Source of the DNA: a virus
Virus record (IMG/VR): IMGVR_UViG_3300042542_005195
Span: 1-58,796 of that record
Direction: 5' to 3' (one strand)
DNA: 58,796 nucleotides
The notes beneath the pieces were generated by a model that was not told the origin of the DNA, searched no databases, and was given only the letters and a program-made list of their open reading frames with translations. Shown here piece after piece: positions 17,976-27,081 of the stretch (position 1 is the stretch's first letter; each line of letters starts with the position of its first letter). Both the position numbers and the translations under genes were made by a program.

Positions 17976-18782
17976 ATGAGCGAGACATTAAATTTATCAG
18001 TAATATTACCTATTAAATCTGCAAAGGTTAAAGATTTTGAAGAACTTTATGATAAAGCAATTTCATCATTGAAATCTCAAAAGACACCATTTAATGAACT
18101 TATCATTGTTCATACAGATGAAGATAGATTACAAGAAGTGGTTAATTCATACGATTATGGTGATTTGAATGTAAAAAAATTGGTTTGGTCTGAAACTCCA
18201 AATTATACATCACAAATTAATTATGGGGTTGAAAACTCAAATTCAGAGTGGGTTTCATTTTTTGAATTTGATGATGAGTATTCATCAATTTGGTTTAAAA
18301 ATGTTGCGATTTATGCAAAGGCATATAAAGATGTTGACGCATTTTTACCAATCGTCGTTGATATTGATGACAAAGGTACTTTTGCAGGTTTTACAAACGA
18401 AGCAACCTTTGCGGCAAACTTCTCACCTGATATGGGAATTTTAACTAATGATACTCTACAGAGTTATCAAAATTTCCAGTCATCGGGTATGGTGATTAAA
18501 AAATCCATTTTTGAACAGTATGGAAAATTCAAACCGTCATTTAAATTAACCTTTGTTTATGAATTCATGTTAAGAATGACACACAATTCTGCAAAGATTA
18601 TGACAATACCAAAAATTGGATACAAACACGTTAATTTGAGAGAAGGTTCAATTTTTTGGAATTACAAAAATGGTTCGGATGTTTTGGTTCCTGATGAAAT
18701 CAAATTTTGGATTGACGCAGCAAAAAAGGAATATTTGTTCACTGTTGATAGACAGATAAAATATGAACCACAAACCGTTTAA
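17976..18782 (+). CDS. GT2-family glycosyltransferase
   Basis: The ATG at 17976 follows the preceding stop by one base; a start at 17955 inside the neighbour is less likely. The 268-residue product opens with NLSVILPIKS, continues with LIIVHTDE and contains SFFEFDDEYS near residue 93 in the metal-site position, the GT2 plan. Its partner is the GT4-like gene just upstream. Location next to the sigma factor and baseplate genes raises the possibility that these two modify the virion rather than the cell surface; this is speculative. Confidence 0.8.
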   Translation: MSETLNLSVILPIKSAKVKDFEELYDKAISSLKSQKTPFNELIIVHTDEDRLQEVVNSYDYGDLNVKKLVWSETPNYTSQINYGVENSNSEWVSFFEFDDEYSSIWFKNVAIYAKAYKDVDAFLPIVVDIDDKGTFAGFTNEATFAANFSPDMGILTNDTLQSYQNFQSSGMVIKKSIFEQYGKFKPSFKLTFVYEFMLRMTHNSAKIMTIPKIGYKHVNLREGSIFWNYKNGSDVLVPDEIKFWIDAAKKEYLFTVDRQIKYEPQTV

Positions 18783-19525
18783 TGACTTTAAGTGGAGACA
18801 CGATAGATGAATTAAAGAAGAAGGGACGAAAACCAAAATCCGATAATTATTTTGACGAAAGAGAGGAAACTGCTGTAAGATTATTTTTATCCGCAAATAC
18901 ATTTGAGGAAAAAAACAAAATATATAATCAAGCGCTTAGAAAACCTTTAGACAAAATGATATCGTCAATTATAAGACGATATAAATTATACAGAAAGGAT
19001 ATGGATTTTCAGGAGATTCATGCCGACACCCATTCCTTTTTAATGACCAAAATTGAAAAGTTTAAGCCTTCTAAAGAGAAGAAGGCTTACTCTTATTTTG
19101 GTACAATCTGTAAAAACTATCTTATGGGTCAAATTATAAAAGACCAAAAAGATGTTAATAGAAAAATTTCATATGAGGATATATCATCTGATTTAGAAAA
19201 TGAGGGAAGAGAAGATTTGATATATTACATCGAGGATGATAATATCACAAGTAATCAGATAATTGATAGATTTTTAGATAGTTTGGTTGAAATATTACAG
19301 GAAAAAAATTTATCAGAAAACGAAAGAAAGTTAGGAGAATCATTATACGAAGTATTTTTAAACTACGATACAATTTTTATTAGTACCGATAATAATAAGT
19401 TCAATAAGAATATTATTTTATTATCTCTACGAGAGATGACCAATTTATCAACTAAAGAAATAAGGGCTTGTATGAAAAAATACAAAAAGTTGTATTTTGA
19501 TTTAATACAAAATATGGTTCGGTAA
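18782..19525 (+). CDS. gp55-like late sigma factor
   Basis: The 247-residue product is lysine- and acid-rich and has the shape of T4 gp55-type sigma factors: a region 2-like segment with LDKMISSIIRRYKL near residue 58 and KAYSYFGTICKNYLMGQI near residue 103, followed by a helix-turn-helix-like C-terminal section (LREMTNLSTKEIRACMKKYK). Such proteins recruit host RNA polymerase to late promoters. Similarity is by pattern only. The abundance of an ATATTTAT element before virion genes fits a phage-specific sigma. It overlaps the GT2 gene by one base. Confidence 0.66.
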   Translation: MTLSGDTIDELKKKGRKPKSDNYFDEREETAVRLFLSANTFEEKNKIYNQALRKPLDKMISSIIRRYKLYRKDMDFQEIHADTHSFLMTKIEKFKPSKEKKAYSYFGTICKNYLMGQIIKDQKDVNRKISYEDISSDLENEGREDLIYYIEDDNITSNQIIDRFLDSLVEILQEKNLSENERKLGESLYEVFLNYDTIFISTDNNKFNKNIILLSLREMTNLSTKEIRACMKKYKKLYFDLIQNMVR

Positions 19526-19533
19526 ATATTTAT
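19526..19533 (+). promoter_or_regulatory. ATATTTAT element before the 19538 gene
   Basis: Exact 8-mer ending four bases before ATG. It is the first copy on the plus strand, right after the sigma-factor gene, where the virion genes begin. Confidence 0.5.
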
Positions 19534-19537
19534 AAAT

Positions 19538-19900
19538 ATGTCTAGACCACAAAAAAAGAAAATTGAGTTAACAAAAGAATCAATGTTATCTCTGATGCAA
19601 GAAATCTATAATGAACTTGTAGAGCAAAGAAATACTGCAATTCGTATCCAAAACAAGATGTTATCCATGATGAAAGACCCAGAGGATATGACATTAATTG
19701 GACCCGTGATTGAAAAACAACAAAAAATAATCAACGATTGTGTAGAAAAGAAATTACAACTTTCAAAACTGCAATCAACTATTTGGGAAAAATCTTCATC
19801 AAAAGAAGAAAGTTTCTCAATATCTGATATGGACGATGATTTGATTGAGGATTTAATCAAAAAAGATGTCGAGCAAAATAAAACCTTCAAACTTAAATAA
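19538..19900 (+). CDS. Hypothetical small alpha-helical protein
   Basis: A 120-residue, strongly helical, charged protein. Residues 10-80 look like a coiled coil with heptad Leu/Ile/Met positions, and the acidic tail ends in DDLIEDLIKK. I do not recognise a family. It sits between the gp55-like gene and a large virion gene. T4 gp33, the late-transcription co-activator, is of similar size, but I see no sequence feature that proves this. Its stop overlaps the next ATG by one base. Confidence 0.7.
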   Translation: MSRPQKKKIELTKESMLSLMQEIYNELVEQRNTAIRIQNKMLSMMKDPEDMTLIGPVIEKQQKIINDCVEKKLQLSKLQSTIWEKSSSKEESFSISDMDDDLIEDLIKKDVEQNKTFKLK

Positions 19901-21807
19901 TGGCGGATTTAAACAAGGGGTATGGTGAGGCAAACAAAAAGATTAGCGGGTTCCAAACCTTTAAACAATCTAAATCAGACATAAAATCAATAACTTCAAA
20001 ATTAGGTGATTCTGACTCACCTGCCGATTCCGATATTGCCAATCCACTTAACAAACTGGAGGAGCAAAAAAATAGAGCTCAAAAAGCAGTACAAGACCAA
20101 ATTTCACAACTTTTGGGTGTTTTGAAACAGTTCAGTGGTCAAGGTTTGGCCACTACAAAAGTATTCAAAAGAATAATGGTTAAAACTGTAAAAAAAATAA
20201 GACCTGAAGTTGATGAGTTAGTTATTAATGAAATTATAAAATTATTAGGTTGTTCTCAACAACAATCATTCGAAGGTGACCAAGATTTTTATATAAAAGT
20301 AAGAACAGCCGATTTTAAAAACCTATTTCAAGTAGACCCCGAGTCCAATGTAGGTAAAACAAAATACGAAAAAAATAAAGATTTAGATAGTTTTGGACCT
20401 AAATACCCGTTAAACAGACAACTTTATAAAAGAATACAAGAAGAGGGTATTCCATATACCTTCAAAGGGGCATCTGAACAAGAGTTATTTGATATTAGTT
20501 ATGTACAACAAGACGAAAACGGAACACCTGGTGATTTTTTTAAGGTTTCTTTAAAGAATAGACAAACTGTACCGAATAAAGTTGTCGAATTCTTGAGAGA
20601 CTATTATAAAAGAGTTTCACTATTTGATTTCTCAATAATAATGGGTGAGTTAATGAATAATCTAACAGGTGCCGTGTCAATACAAGGAGGCGCGGGTGTA
20701 AGTACAACTAAAGATAATTCAAAATTTGGAAGAATCTTAGCAAGAATATTGGGTATGTGTTTTGACAATAGACGAGAGATTGATGTAAGTGGTGTTGCTA
20801 AAGTTGGGGAATTAGATAATTTGGATGATGATTTTTTTGAATTTACTGATTTGGATTTGATGTCTATTGACCAAGAAGTTACAAACATACAGAACAGTGC
20901 GGTTGAGATTGAGGGTTGTGATAATATCAAATTTCCTGTAAATTCTTTTGAAATTTTACAAGCAATCGATGATATAAATTTTGTTGATGAGAATGACGAT
21001 GAGGCTTTACTTGCGGCACTTGATAATGTGATTAATTCATTTACGAATAGTCAAGCAGGAATAGGTATTGGTGTTGATATAAATCTTTCACTACAATTCA
21101 ACTTCGGATTTGTGTCTAAATTTCCACTTTCATTTATTTCATCAATTTTTTCCCCTAAAGTATTTTTGGGGTTATTAATAATGTTAAAAGCCCTTGGAAA
21201 ATTTACAATATCCAATGAGGTCGAATCTATGGTCGATTTTACAAAAAAATATAAATCATTAGTTGTTGGATTGGCCTCTAAAATTGGAGGATTGTTTGTG
21301 AGAGAACTTTTTAAATACATAAAAAAAGACATTGTAATTTTATTGAAATCTATTTCAAAAGATGTTGCAACAGAACTTAAGGACAAACAAACCGCTATGT
21401 ACATTGCATTAGCCGCGTATCTGATTCAAATTATACAGATAATACAAGATTGGAGGCAATGTAAGTCAGTTTTGGACCAATTACTAGGTTTGTTGCAAAT
21501 ACCCGGATTACCAGGCCCTAATCAAATCGTTCCGCCACCACTCTTATTTTTCACACCTCAATTAAAAGGGTATTCTGCTGAACGTTCATACTTAGAATAT
21601 ATAAAAGAACTCCAAAAACTTGGGTTACCAACGGGACCACTACCTGACGGTAGTCCGAACTTGGGGTTGATTGGGGATTACGCCCTTTTGAAGGGTCAAT
21701 CAAGTGAGTTATTTGCAAACGGTAAAACTGAATTTGTGATACCGGCCTTAGGAGTTACCCCAGCTGGTGTAACCTCACCAATTAATTGGTCAGGAAAATT
21801 CGTTTAA
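19900..21807 (+). CDS. Large virion protein, probably baseplate
   Basis: A 635-residue protein with no catalytic motifs I recognise. The first 110 residues are polar and helical. The middle is acidic (DDDFFEFTDLDLM). Residues about 400-540 contain amphipathic and hydrophobic helices including TAMYIALAAYLIQIIQIIQ, and the C-terminal 110 residues are rich in Pro and Gly (PGLPGPNQIVPPPLL). Its position directly before a gp5-like spike gene suggests a baseplate or tail role. A membrane-interacting or tape-like function is possible for the hydrophobic section. Confidence 0.62.
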   Translation: MADLNKGYGEANKKISGFQTFKQSKSDIKSITSKLGDSDSPADSDIANPLNKLEEQKNRAQKAVQDQISQLLGVLKQFSGQGLATTKVFKRIMVKTVKKIRPEVDELVINEIIKLLGCSQQQSFEGDQDFYIKVRTADFKNLFQVDPESNVGKTKYEKNKDLDSFGPKYPLNRQLYKRIQEEGIPYTFKGASEQELFDISYVQQDENGTPGDFFKVSLKNRQTVPNKVVEFLRDYYKRVSLFDFSIIMGELMNNLTGAVSIQGGAGVSTTKDNSKFGRILARILGMCFDNRREIDVSGVAKVGELDNLDDDFFEFTDLDLMSIDQEVTNIQNSAVEIEGCDNIKFPVNSFEILQAIDDINFVDENDDEALLAALDNVINSFTNSQAGIGIGVDINLSLQFNFGFVSKFPLSFISSIFSPKVFLGLLIMLKALGKFTISNEVESMVDFTKKYKSLVVGLASKIGGLFVRELFKYIKKDIVILLKSISKDVATELKDKQTAMYIALAAYLIQIIQIIQDWRQCKSVLDQLLGLLQIPGLPGPNQIVPPPLLFFTPQLKGYSAERSYLEYIKELQKLGLPTGPLPDGSPNLGLIGDYALLKGQSSELFANGKTEFVIPALGVTPAGVTSPINWSGKFV

Positions 21808-21810
21808 ATT

Positions 21811-22017
21811 ATGGACTTAGAAGAATTAAAAAAAATTGTTAATGAGTATGAGTCAAGACCTAATAGAGATTTGATTAAGGTTATGGACCATATCAATGAA
21901 GAATTTGAGAAAACAAAAAAGAATTTATTAACCATGACATATTATTTAGATAATTTAGAATCTACCTATAATAAAATTCTAAAGGAATATCAAAAAAGGA
22001 AAAATGGAGCAAATTAG
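21811..22017 (+). CDS. Hypothetical small coiled-coil protein
   Basis: A 68-residue, highly charged helical protein (ELKKIVNEYESRP near the start, LKEYQKRK near the end). It fits between two virion genes, three bases after one and overlapping the next by 14, which supports translation. Possibly an assembly chaperone or small baseplate component; no family recognised. Confidence 0.68.
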   Translation: MDLEELKKIVNEYESRPNRDLIKVMDHINEEFEKTKKNLLTMTYYLDNLESTYNKILKEYQKRKNGAN

Positions 22018-23590
22018 TAAAATAATATTTCAAGGATACGTTGTTGACGCTGATGACCCTTTAAGATTAGGAAGATTACGAGTAGTACCTGAATCTGAAA
22101 ATCTTGATGATATAAAATCAAATATACCACCCGAATGTAAAGATGACGGTGATATAGAAACAGGTCTAAAGAAAAAATGCAAATGGACTAAAGACGACCC
22201 ATATGTAATCTTACCTTTATTACCATTTACCATCAACATAACACCTAAAAATGGTGAATTAGTCCATATTATATACCCAGTAGTTCAGGATGCTAATTCA
22301 CAATCAAGAAAATTTGCCGATAGAGCCAGATTTTATTTGCCTGCAACCCCATCAACACCTCTGTCTGTTTCTTATGAAAACAAAACCGCATCAAAAACTA
22401 ATTTAGCATATGGTGATAATTTTAAACAACAAAAAGGGTTGAAAGAAGTTGATGGTCGTATTCAAGAAAACACATTTGGTGTTTTTCCTGAACCAGAGGA
22501 TAATTCATTATTAGGTCGTGGTAGTGCGGATTTGATTTTAAAAGAAGATACTGCACTATTAAGAGCGGGTAAATCCAAGAATATCGTAGGACCATCCACT
22601 AAGTTACCAACTTCAAATGAAAAAAGAGCTTTTTTACAACTTACAGATTTTACAACTAATCAAAGTAAACAACAAAAAGTTTCATCATTACAAATAACAC
22701 AAAATTATAATCAATTAATTTTACTTATTGAGTGGCATATATTAAATCCAGAAAATGAATTTGGTGTTTTTTCAGGGTACATTAATTTATACAATGTTCA
22801 AAGAAATGTTGTTGATAAACTTAATACGAGAAATTTCAGAGTAGATACGGATGTTGAATCCTTAAAGGGGTCTCCATTACCTGTTAGTATTAACTTTATT
22901 GGTAAATCATTTGATGAAGTTTTAAATATATTTAACTCATTTATAAACGGATTAAATGAGGGTAAAATTTTTGTTTCAGGATATACACAAACCGCATTTG
23001 TACCTTCACAGGGTAAACAATTTCCGTTTGCGTTTAGACCTTCCCCCGCAACCTATAAAAAAATGATTTCACAAGGCCCAAATCCTTTGGCCGAAGTATT
23101 TGAAACCGCAAATCTAACTAGATTTTATCAAAACATAGGTTTAAACAGGGGTAGTAAAGATAGAGGTTTTGGTATTATAACACAAAAAAATTCGTCATCA
23201 CCGCCAACATCAATTAAAACACCATCTTATAAACCTGTTGCATCAAAAGAAGATGGAATTTCATATGGTATGTTAGGTGCCCAAAAAATTTATATTTATT
23301 CACACGACAGTCAAGTGGGTGTAAAAAAACCATCTTTACGAAATACCATTTATGGTATTAATCAACCCAAGTTTTTGGAATTGGAAGACAGTACAGAACC
23401 GATGGTTAGAGGTCAAAAACTAATGGATTTAATAAATTTGGTAGTAAAATATTTGATAGCCCACGTACATCCTTATCACGGAATACCACCCGTTCCTGTT
23501 GCATCAGACGGAACACAAGCAGGAGAAATTTTACAAAAAATGTTGGATGCTCCAAATACAATATTAAACGAGAACATTAGAATTAACTAA
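22004..23590 (+). CDS. gp5-like baseplate hub/spike protein
   Basis: The 528-residue product begins with an OB-fold domain typical of T4 gp5 and VgrG-type spikes: FQGYVVDADDPLRLGRLRVV (compare family G-x-V-x-x-x-x-DPxxxGRxRV) and, near residue 80, PKNGELVHIIYP, the second OB strand pair. No lysozyme domain is evident, unlike T4 gp5. The C-terminus contains KYLIAHVHPYHGIPPVP, a His-rich segment resembling the tip or needle region of phage spikes. It should sit at the baseplate centre and contact the host envelope. Confidence 0.75.
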   Translation: MEQISKIIFQGYVVDADDPLRLGRLRVVPESENLDDIKSNIPPECKDDGDIETGLKKKCKWTKDDPYVILPLLPFTINITPKNGELVHIIYPVVQDANSQSRKFADRARFYLPATPSTPLSVSYENKTASKTNLAYGDNFKQQKGLKEVDGRIQENTFGVFPEPEDNSLLGRGSADLILKEDTALLRAGKSKNIVGPSTKLPTSNEKRAFLQLTDFTTNQSKQQKVSSLQITQNYNQLILLIEWHILNPENEFGVFSGYINLYNVQRNVVDKLNTRNFRVDTDVESLKGSPLPVSINFIGKSFDEVLNIFNSFINGLNEGKIFVSGYTQTAFVPSQGKQFPFAFRPSPATYKKMISQGPNPLAEVFETANLTRFYQNIGLNRGSKDRGFGIITQKNSSSPPTSIKTPSYKPVASKEDGISYGMLGAQKIYIYSHDSQVGVKKPSLRNTIYGINQPKFLELEDSTEPMVRGQKLMDLINLVVKYLIAHVHPYHGIPPVPVASDGTQAGEILQKMLDAPNTILNENIRIN

Positions 23591-23603
23591 TTTGTTTTTA
23601 TTG

Positions 23604-23611
23604 ATATTTAT
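23604..23611 (+). promoter_or_regulatory. ATATTTAT element before the 23626 gene
   Basis: Exact 8-mer 14 bases before the ATG, in the 35-base gap after the spike gene. Confidence 0.45.
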
Positions 23612-23625
23612 AGAAAAACAAAAAA

Positions 23626-25119
23626 ATGTCTATAAATAATTCATATTTCAGTAGAAATAATACCATATTATCTAACGTTTATACAAACACAGGAAAAGCC
23701 CCTGTGACACAATTATATTTTGGAAATATAAATCCTGAAAATCCAATACCTGTTTATTCTAGATTTATTTTTAATTTAGACTTATCTTTATTGGAAGAAA
23801 AAATCTCAAACGGTATAATCCAAACAGGTTGCACATCATCAATGACTCACACATTGATTATGACTAACACGGCCTTTTCTTCTCCTGATTTGTTAAAAGC
23901 GAACAGATTTGGTGATACCATAACAAGAGGTGCAGGATTTGATTTGATATTATTTAGAATACCGTTAACATCAGGAGCGACAGGTATGGAACAAACTTGG
24001 GATGAGGGATTAGCGTCGGTTTATGATTTAGGAATACAAATTAATGACACGGAATCTTTGTTTTCACGAGAAAATTATTCTACAGAACCATCAAATTGGT
24101 TTAAAAGGAAAATTACAGATGATTGGACAAACCCTGGATTATATAATAACGAAAACTCTCTGACAGGTTTAACAGGGCTTAATTATTCTGCTCTCACAAT
24201 TATTGCTGAACAACATTTTGAATTTGGAAATGAAAACATTTCATTTGATATGACAAATGAAATAAATGGAATTCTAAATGGTACAATTACTGGCGTTACA
24301 GGTTGGGGTGTTGCATTTAAACCATCGATTGAATTATTAACAGGGTTAACTTCGTATTATTCAGTTGGATTTTTTACTCGTCATACTCAAACTTTTTACG
24401 AACCTTATTTATTAACGGATTATGATGATTTAATTCAAGATGATAGGGATTTATTCTCATTGGGAAGAGCAAACAAACTTTATTTATATGTTTATGAAGA
24501 TGGAAGTCCAATTAATTTGGATTCTAACCCATATGTTAATATTATAGACAGTACAGGAGAACCAATATCAGGATTGACATCATTAACTACTTGTAGAAAA
24601 ACAAAAGGGGTTTATGAAGTTATTATACCAGCCTTATTAGGATATAAAGCCCCTTGTACATTTAATGACGTGTGGACAGGAATTACTCTAAATGGAATTA
24701 CACTACCAAACATAGAAAATGAATTAATTGTAAGACCTTATTCATCGTCAATTTCAATTGGTACCTCAACAAACGACCCATCTGTTTATGGTTTTGATTA
24801 TTATGGTATAAGACAAGATGAAAAAATTCTAAATACTGACATTAGAAAAGTGGGTGTCATAATAAAAAAAGAATATACATCAAATCAACCTCTTAACAAA
24901 ATCAAAGCGTATTATAGGGTTTATGTTAAGGAGGGTCAAACAGAAGTTCAAGTTCAAGATTGGACACAGGTTAATAAAACTCCAAATGAATACTATTTTA
25001 TTTTTGATACAAGAGATAAAATTCCAAACGAATATTTCATAGATTTAAAGTTGAATATTAATAGTGAAGTAACAACATATAAAAAACAAATAAAATTTCA
25101 AATTGTAAATAAAAAATGA
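23626..25119 (+). CDS. Virion structural protein, probably tail or baseplate
   Basis: A 497-residue protein rich in Thr, Ser, Gly and Asn with beta-strand-like alternation and many short TG-containing turns, as in tail fibres or baseplate wedge proteins. No recognised domain. The first 40 residues (FSRNNTILSNVY) are polar. It follows the spike gene by 35 bases and overlaps the next gene by four. Confidence 0.6.
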   Translation: MSINNSYFSRNNTILSNVYTNTGKAPVTQLYFGNINPENPIPVYSRFIFNLDLSLLEEKISNGIIQTGCTSSMTHTLIMTNTAFSSPDLLKANRFGDTITRGAGFDLILFRIPLTSGATGMEQTWDEGLASVYDLGIQINDTESLFSRENYSTEPSNWFKRKITDDWTNPGLYNNENSLTGLTGLNYSALTIIAEQHFEFGNENISFDMTNEINGILNGTITGVTGWGVAFKPSIELLTGLTSYYSVGFFTRHTQTFYEPYLLTDYDDLIQDDRDLFSLGRANKLYLYVYEDGSPINLDSNPYVNIIDSTGEPISGLTSLTTCRKTKGVYEVIIPALLGYKAPCTFNDVWTGITLNGITLPNIENELIVRPYSSSISIGTSTNDPSVYGFDYYGIRQDEKILNTDIRKVGVIIKKEYTSNQPLNKIKAYYRVYVKEGQTEVQVQDWTQVNKTPNEYYFIFDTRDKIPNEYFIDLKLNINSEVTTYKKQIKFQIVNKK

Positions 25120-25622
25120 AAAAAGTGGTTAAGTTAACTGAATCCGATTTAAGTCGTATTGTTAAAAAAGTATTAAATGAATCTCACGAAGATTATTCAG
25201 ACAGATATATGTTCTTTTCAAATTTAGAACAAATGAGAAGACAATGTGATATGTTATTAGAGTTAGACAAAGATATGGTAACTGAGATATTAGATGACGG
25301 TCACGATTGGGCTCAGGACCATATATCTGAAGCCAAAAATAATATGGACCAAGTGTTTGATTTTATGATGAATCATACTAAAGGAGATGGTAAACAAGAT
25401 ATTGAGGACGCATCTTTCACAGGTATGGTGGAAGAAGGAAGAAAAAAAACAGGAACAAAATTGTGTGCGAGAGGGTACGCCGCTGCCAAGTCTAAGTTTA
25501 AGGTTTTTCCCTCGGCATATTCGAACGGTTACGGAGTACAGGTTTGTAAAGGAACAATGCCAGGTTCAGATGGTAAAAAAAGATGTTCTCCGCCTTATTG
25601 CGGGTCAAAAAAGAAAAAATAA
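25116..25622 (+). CDS. Probable packaged head protein with protease-cleaved leader
   Basis: The 168-residue product starts with the 22-residue segment KLTESDLSRIVKKVLNE, almost identical to the start of the gene at 44189, and then Ser. L-N-E followed by a small residue matches the T4-type prohead protease site, so the leader is probably a capsid-targeting peptide removed in the head. The C-terminal 70 residues are cationic and Cys-containing (TKLCARGYAAAKSKF, VQVCKG, KKRCSPPYCG, final KKKK), suited to binding DNA. Four-base overlap with the preceding gene. Confidence 0.65.
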   Translation: MKKVVKLTESDLSRIVKKVLNESHEDYSDRYMFFSNLEQMRRQCDMLLELDKDMVTEILDDGHDWAQDHISEAKNNMDQVFDFMMNHTKGDGKQDIEDASFTGMVEEGRKKTGTKLCARGYAAAKSKFKVFPSAYSNGYGVQVCKGTMPGSDGKKRCSPPYCGSKKKK

Positions 25623-25644
25623 TTAATTTTTTTTGTATTCCCGT

Positions 25645-25652
25645 ATATTTAT
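25645..25652 (+). promoter_or_regulatory. ATATTTAT element before the HNH gene
   Basis: Exact 8-mer four bases before the ATG at 25657. A transcript started just downstream would have almost no leader. Confidence 0.5.
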
Positions 25653-25656
25653 ATGT

Positions 25657-26148
25657 ATGGATAAACAAAAAATATGTAAAATTTGCGGCGAAACTAAATC
25701 GCCTGATGAGTTTTATCAGAGTCAAAGGGGAATGATATGTAAAATTTGTACATTGAATATTACGAGAAATTACAAAAGAGAAAAAAGAAAAAATTCTGAA
25801 TTTAAAAAATTAGAGGGTATAAAACAAAAAGAAAGAAGAGTACGTTTATGGCAAAACACATTAATACACGACTCTAAACATAGAAATTATGAACATACAT
25901 TAACAGTTCAAGATATCAATGAAATTTACGACAAACAAAATGGACTTTGTTTTTGGTTTGGCGTACCTTTAATACCTTCCGATAAACCTAAACACCCTCA
26001 GCAACCATCTATTGATAGATTAGATAGAAATAAAGGATATACTAAAGATAATATCGTACTTTGTTGTTACTCGGCTAATATTGGTAGGAATGAAAATGAT
26101 TTAGAAACATGGAAAATTTTTTTAGAAACACTTAAGAAAAACTTATAA
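25657..26148 (+). CDS. HNH/endonuclease VII-like nuclease with N-terminal zinc ribbon
   Basis: Start chosen at 25657; an in-frame codon at 25633 lies in the promoter-like region. Residues 5-30 hold two CxxC pairs (CKICG and CKIC), a zinc ribbon often found on phage HNH enzymes. The C-terminal half has YDKQNGLCFWFGVPL and the strongly conserved SIDRLDRNKGYTKDNIVLCC, the HNH/recombination-endonuclease-VII core. Such proteins are commonly free-standing homing endonucleases, though a role in packaging or recombination is possible. It is 163 residues long. Confidence 0.8.
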   Translation: MDKQKICKICGETKSPDEFYQSQRGMICKICTLNITRNYKREKRKNSEFKKLEGIKQKERRVRLWQNTLIHDSKHRNYEHTLTVQDINEIYDKQNGLCFWFGVPLIPSDKPKHPQQPSIDRLDRNKGYTKDNIVLCCYSANIGRNENDLETWKIFLETLKKNL

Positions 26149-26156
26149 AACTTTTA

Positions 26157-26164
26157 TATCTTTG
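26157..26164 (+). promoter_or_regulatory. Bacteroidota-type -7 box (TATCTTTG)
   Basis: TATCTTTG matches TAnnTTTG exactly and lies 19 bases before the ATG at 26184. I see no good TTG at the -33 spacing, so activity may be weak or factor-dependent. Confidence 0.5.
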
Positions 26165-26183
26165 TAATCACAAAACATCCCCT

Positions 26184-26603
26184 ATGACACTTTATCAATT
26201 TGTTAAAAGAAAAATCAAACGAGTATTTCTTAGATACCACCTTTGGTTAAACAAGAGGCCATTAGACCAAAAGGTTGACCCCGATATGAACAGGTATCAG
26301 CAAACCTGTTTCCATATTGCAAGAAAACTGCTCAAACAGAGTGACACCGAATTAATATTCGCTCCAGTTTCTGAAAAGAAAATCATTATTAATGATAGAT
26401 TGGGAATTTATTTAACTCTACAACATCAACAGGCGTTTGTTACAAACCACGTATATCATTATTCTATATTAATGGATGCAAGAGTTTGGCAAAGAGTTAA
26501 TTTCTTATTTAATAACGAAATTGAGTTACGTAGAAAATCCTATGAAACGGTAATCCACTCACAAATTAATTGTTCTCTAACCGATATTCTTAAGAAGATT
26601 TAA
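26184..26603 (+). CDS. Hypothetical protein
   Basis: A 139-residue basic protein starting with an Arg/Lys-rich segment (FVKRKIKRVFLRYHLW) that could be amphipathic. No family recognised. It has its own -7 box and is convergent with the minus-strand gene ending at 26590, the two overlapping by 14 bases inside a large inverted repeat. Confidence 0.65.
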   Translation: MTLYQFVKRKIKRVFLRYHLWLNKRPLDQKVDPDMNRYQQTCFHIARKLLKQSDTELIFAPVSEKKIIINDRLGIYLTLQHQQAFVTNHVYHYSILMDARVWQRVNFLFNNEIELRRKSYETVIHSQINCSLTDILKKI

Positions 26604-26638
26604 TTTCATTAAGAATATTCTTAATGATACTTCTTAAG
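26589..26638. repeat. Nested inverted repeat at convergent gene ends
   Basis: CTTAAGAAG (26589-26597) pairs with CTTCTTAAG (26630-26638), and inside them lies the perfect 20-bp palindrome CATTAAGAATATTCTTAATG (26607-26626). The structure covers the last codons of both convergent genes. No T-run follows on either side, so it is not a standard terminator; it may still block or protect 3' ends of both transcripts. Confidence 0.7.
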
Positions 26639-27081
26639 TTTTCGTTTGTTTTTTTCTTCTTAGGTTTGTAAGAAACCATTGTTGGTTTGTTCCCCGTACC
26701 CGTCTTAGGTTCTGATTTTTCAGCACTTCTTTTTTGTTGACACGCTGACCTTTTTTGAGCATCTGTCATTTTGGATGCAACACCTGCGGCGCGACATTTT
26801 GGATAACCTTTAGAAGATGCTTCAGGTCTACCACAAGGGGGGTGTCCACCACCCTCTTTTTTTCGACAAATATTTACCCAAGGACCTTTTGGTTGTTTTG
26901 AACCTTTTGGTTTTTTCTTTGTCCCAAACCAAACCGCCAAATCCTCAGTTAATAAATCAACATCTGTATCACTTGTTATTTCAACCCATTCATTAACTTT
27001 TAATGGACCGGTCAAAATGTTTCCATCATCATCGCTTAGGGTTGGGTGTTTTTTTATAAAATATGAAACTTTTCTTGCCAT
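26590..27081 (-). CDS. DUF5872-like cationic virion protein
   Basis: The 163-residue product contains GPWVNICRKKEGGGHPPCGR followed by GYPKCRAAGVASKMTDAQKRSA, a Cys/Gly/Lys-rich pattern I associate with DUF5872 proteins of T4-like and algal viruses. The N-terminal half (residues 1-75) is a small domain ending with a Lys-rich linker. The last residues read IIKNILNEIKSS, again an L-N-E protease-type site but at the C-terminus. High positive charge suggests DNA contact inside the head. A 12-A tract immediately precedes and includes the start codon. Confidence 0.6.
   Translation of the reverse strand: MARKVSYFIKKHPTLSDDDGNILTGPLKVNEWVEITSDTDVDLLTEDLAVWFGTKKKPKGSKQPKGPWVNICRKKEGGGHPPCGRPEASSKGYPKCRAAGVASKMTDAQKRSACQQKRSAEKSEPKTGTGNKPTMVSYKPKKKKTNENLRSIIKNILNEIKSS

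Noticed and set aside
19538-19900. Assignment as T4 gp33 late co-activator
   Set aside because: Size and position next to the gp55-like gene fit, but no sequence feature supports it by eye.
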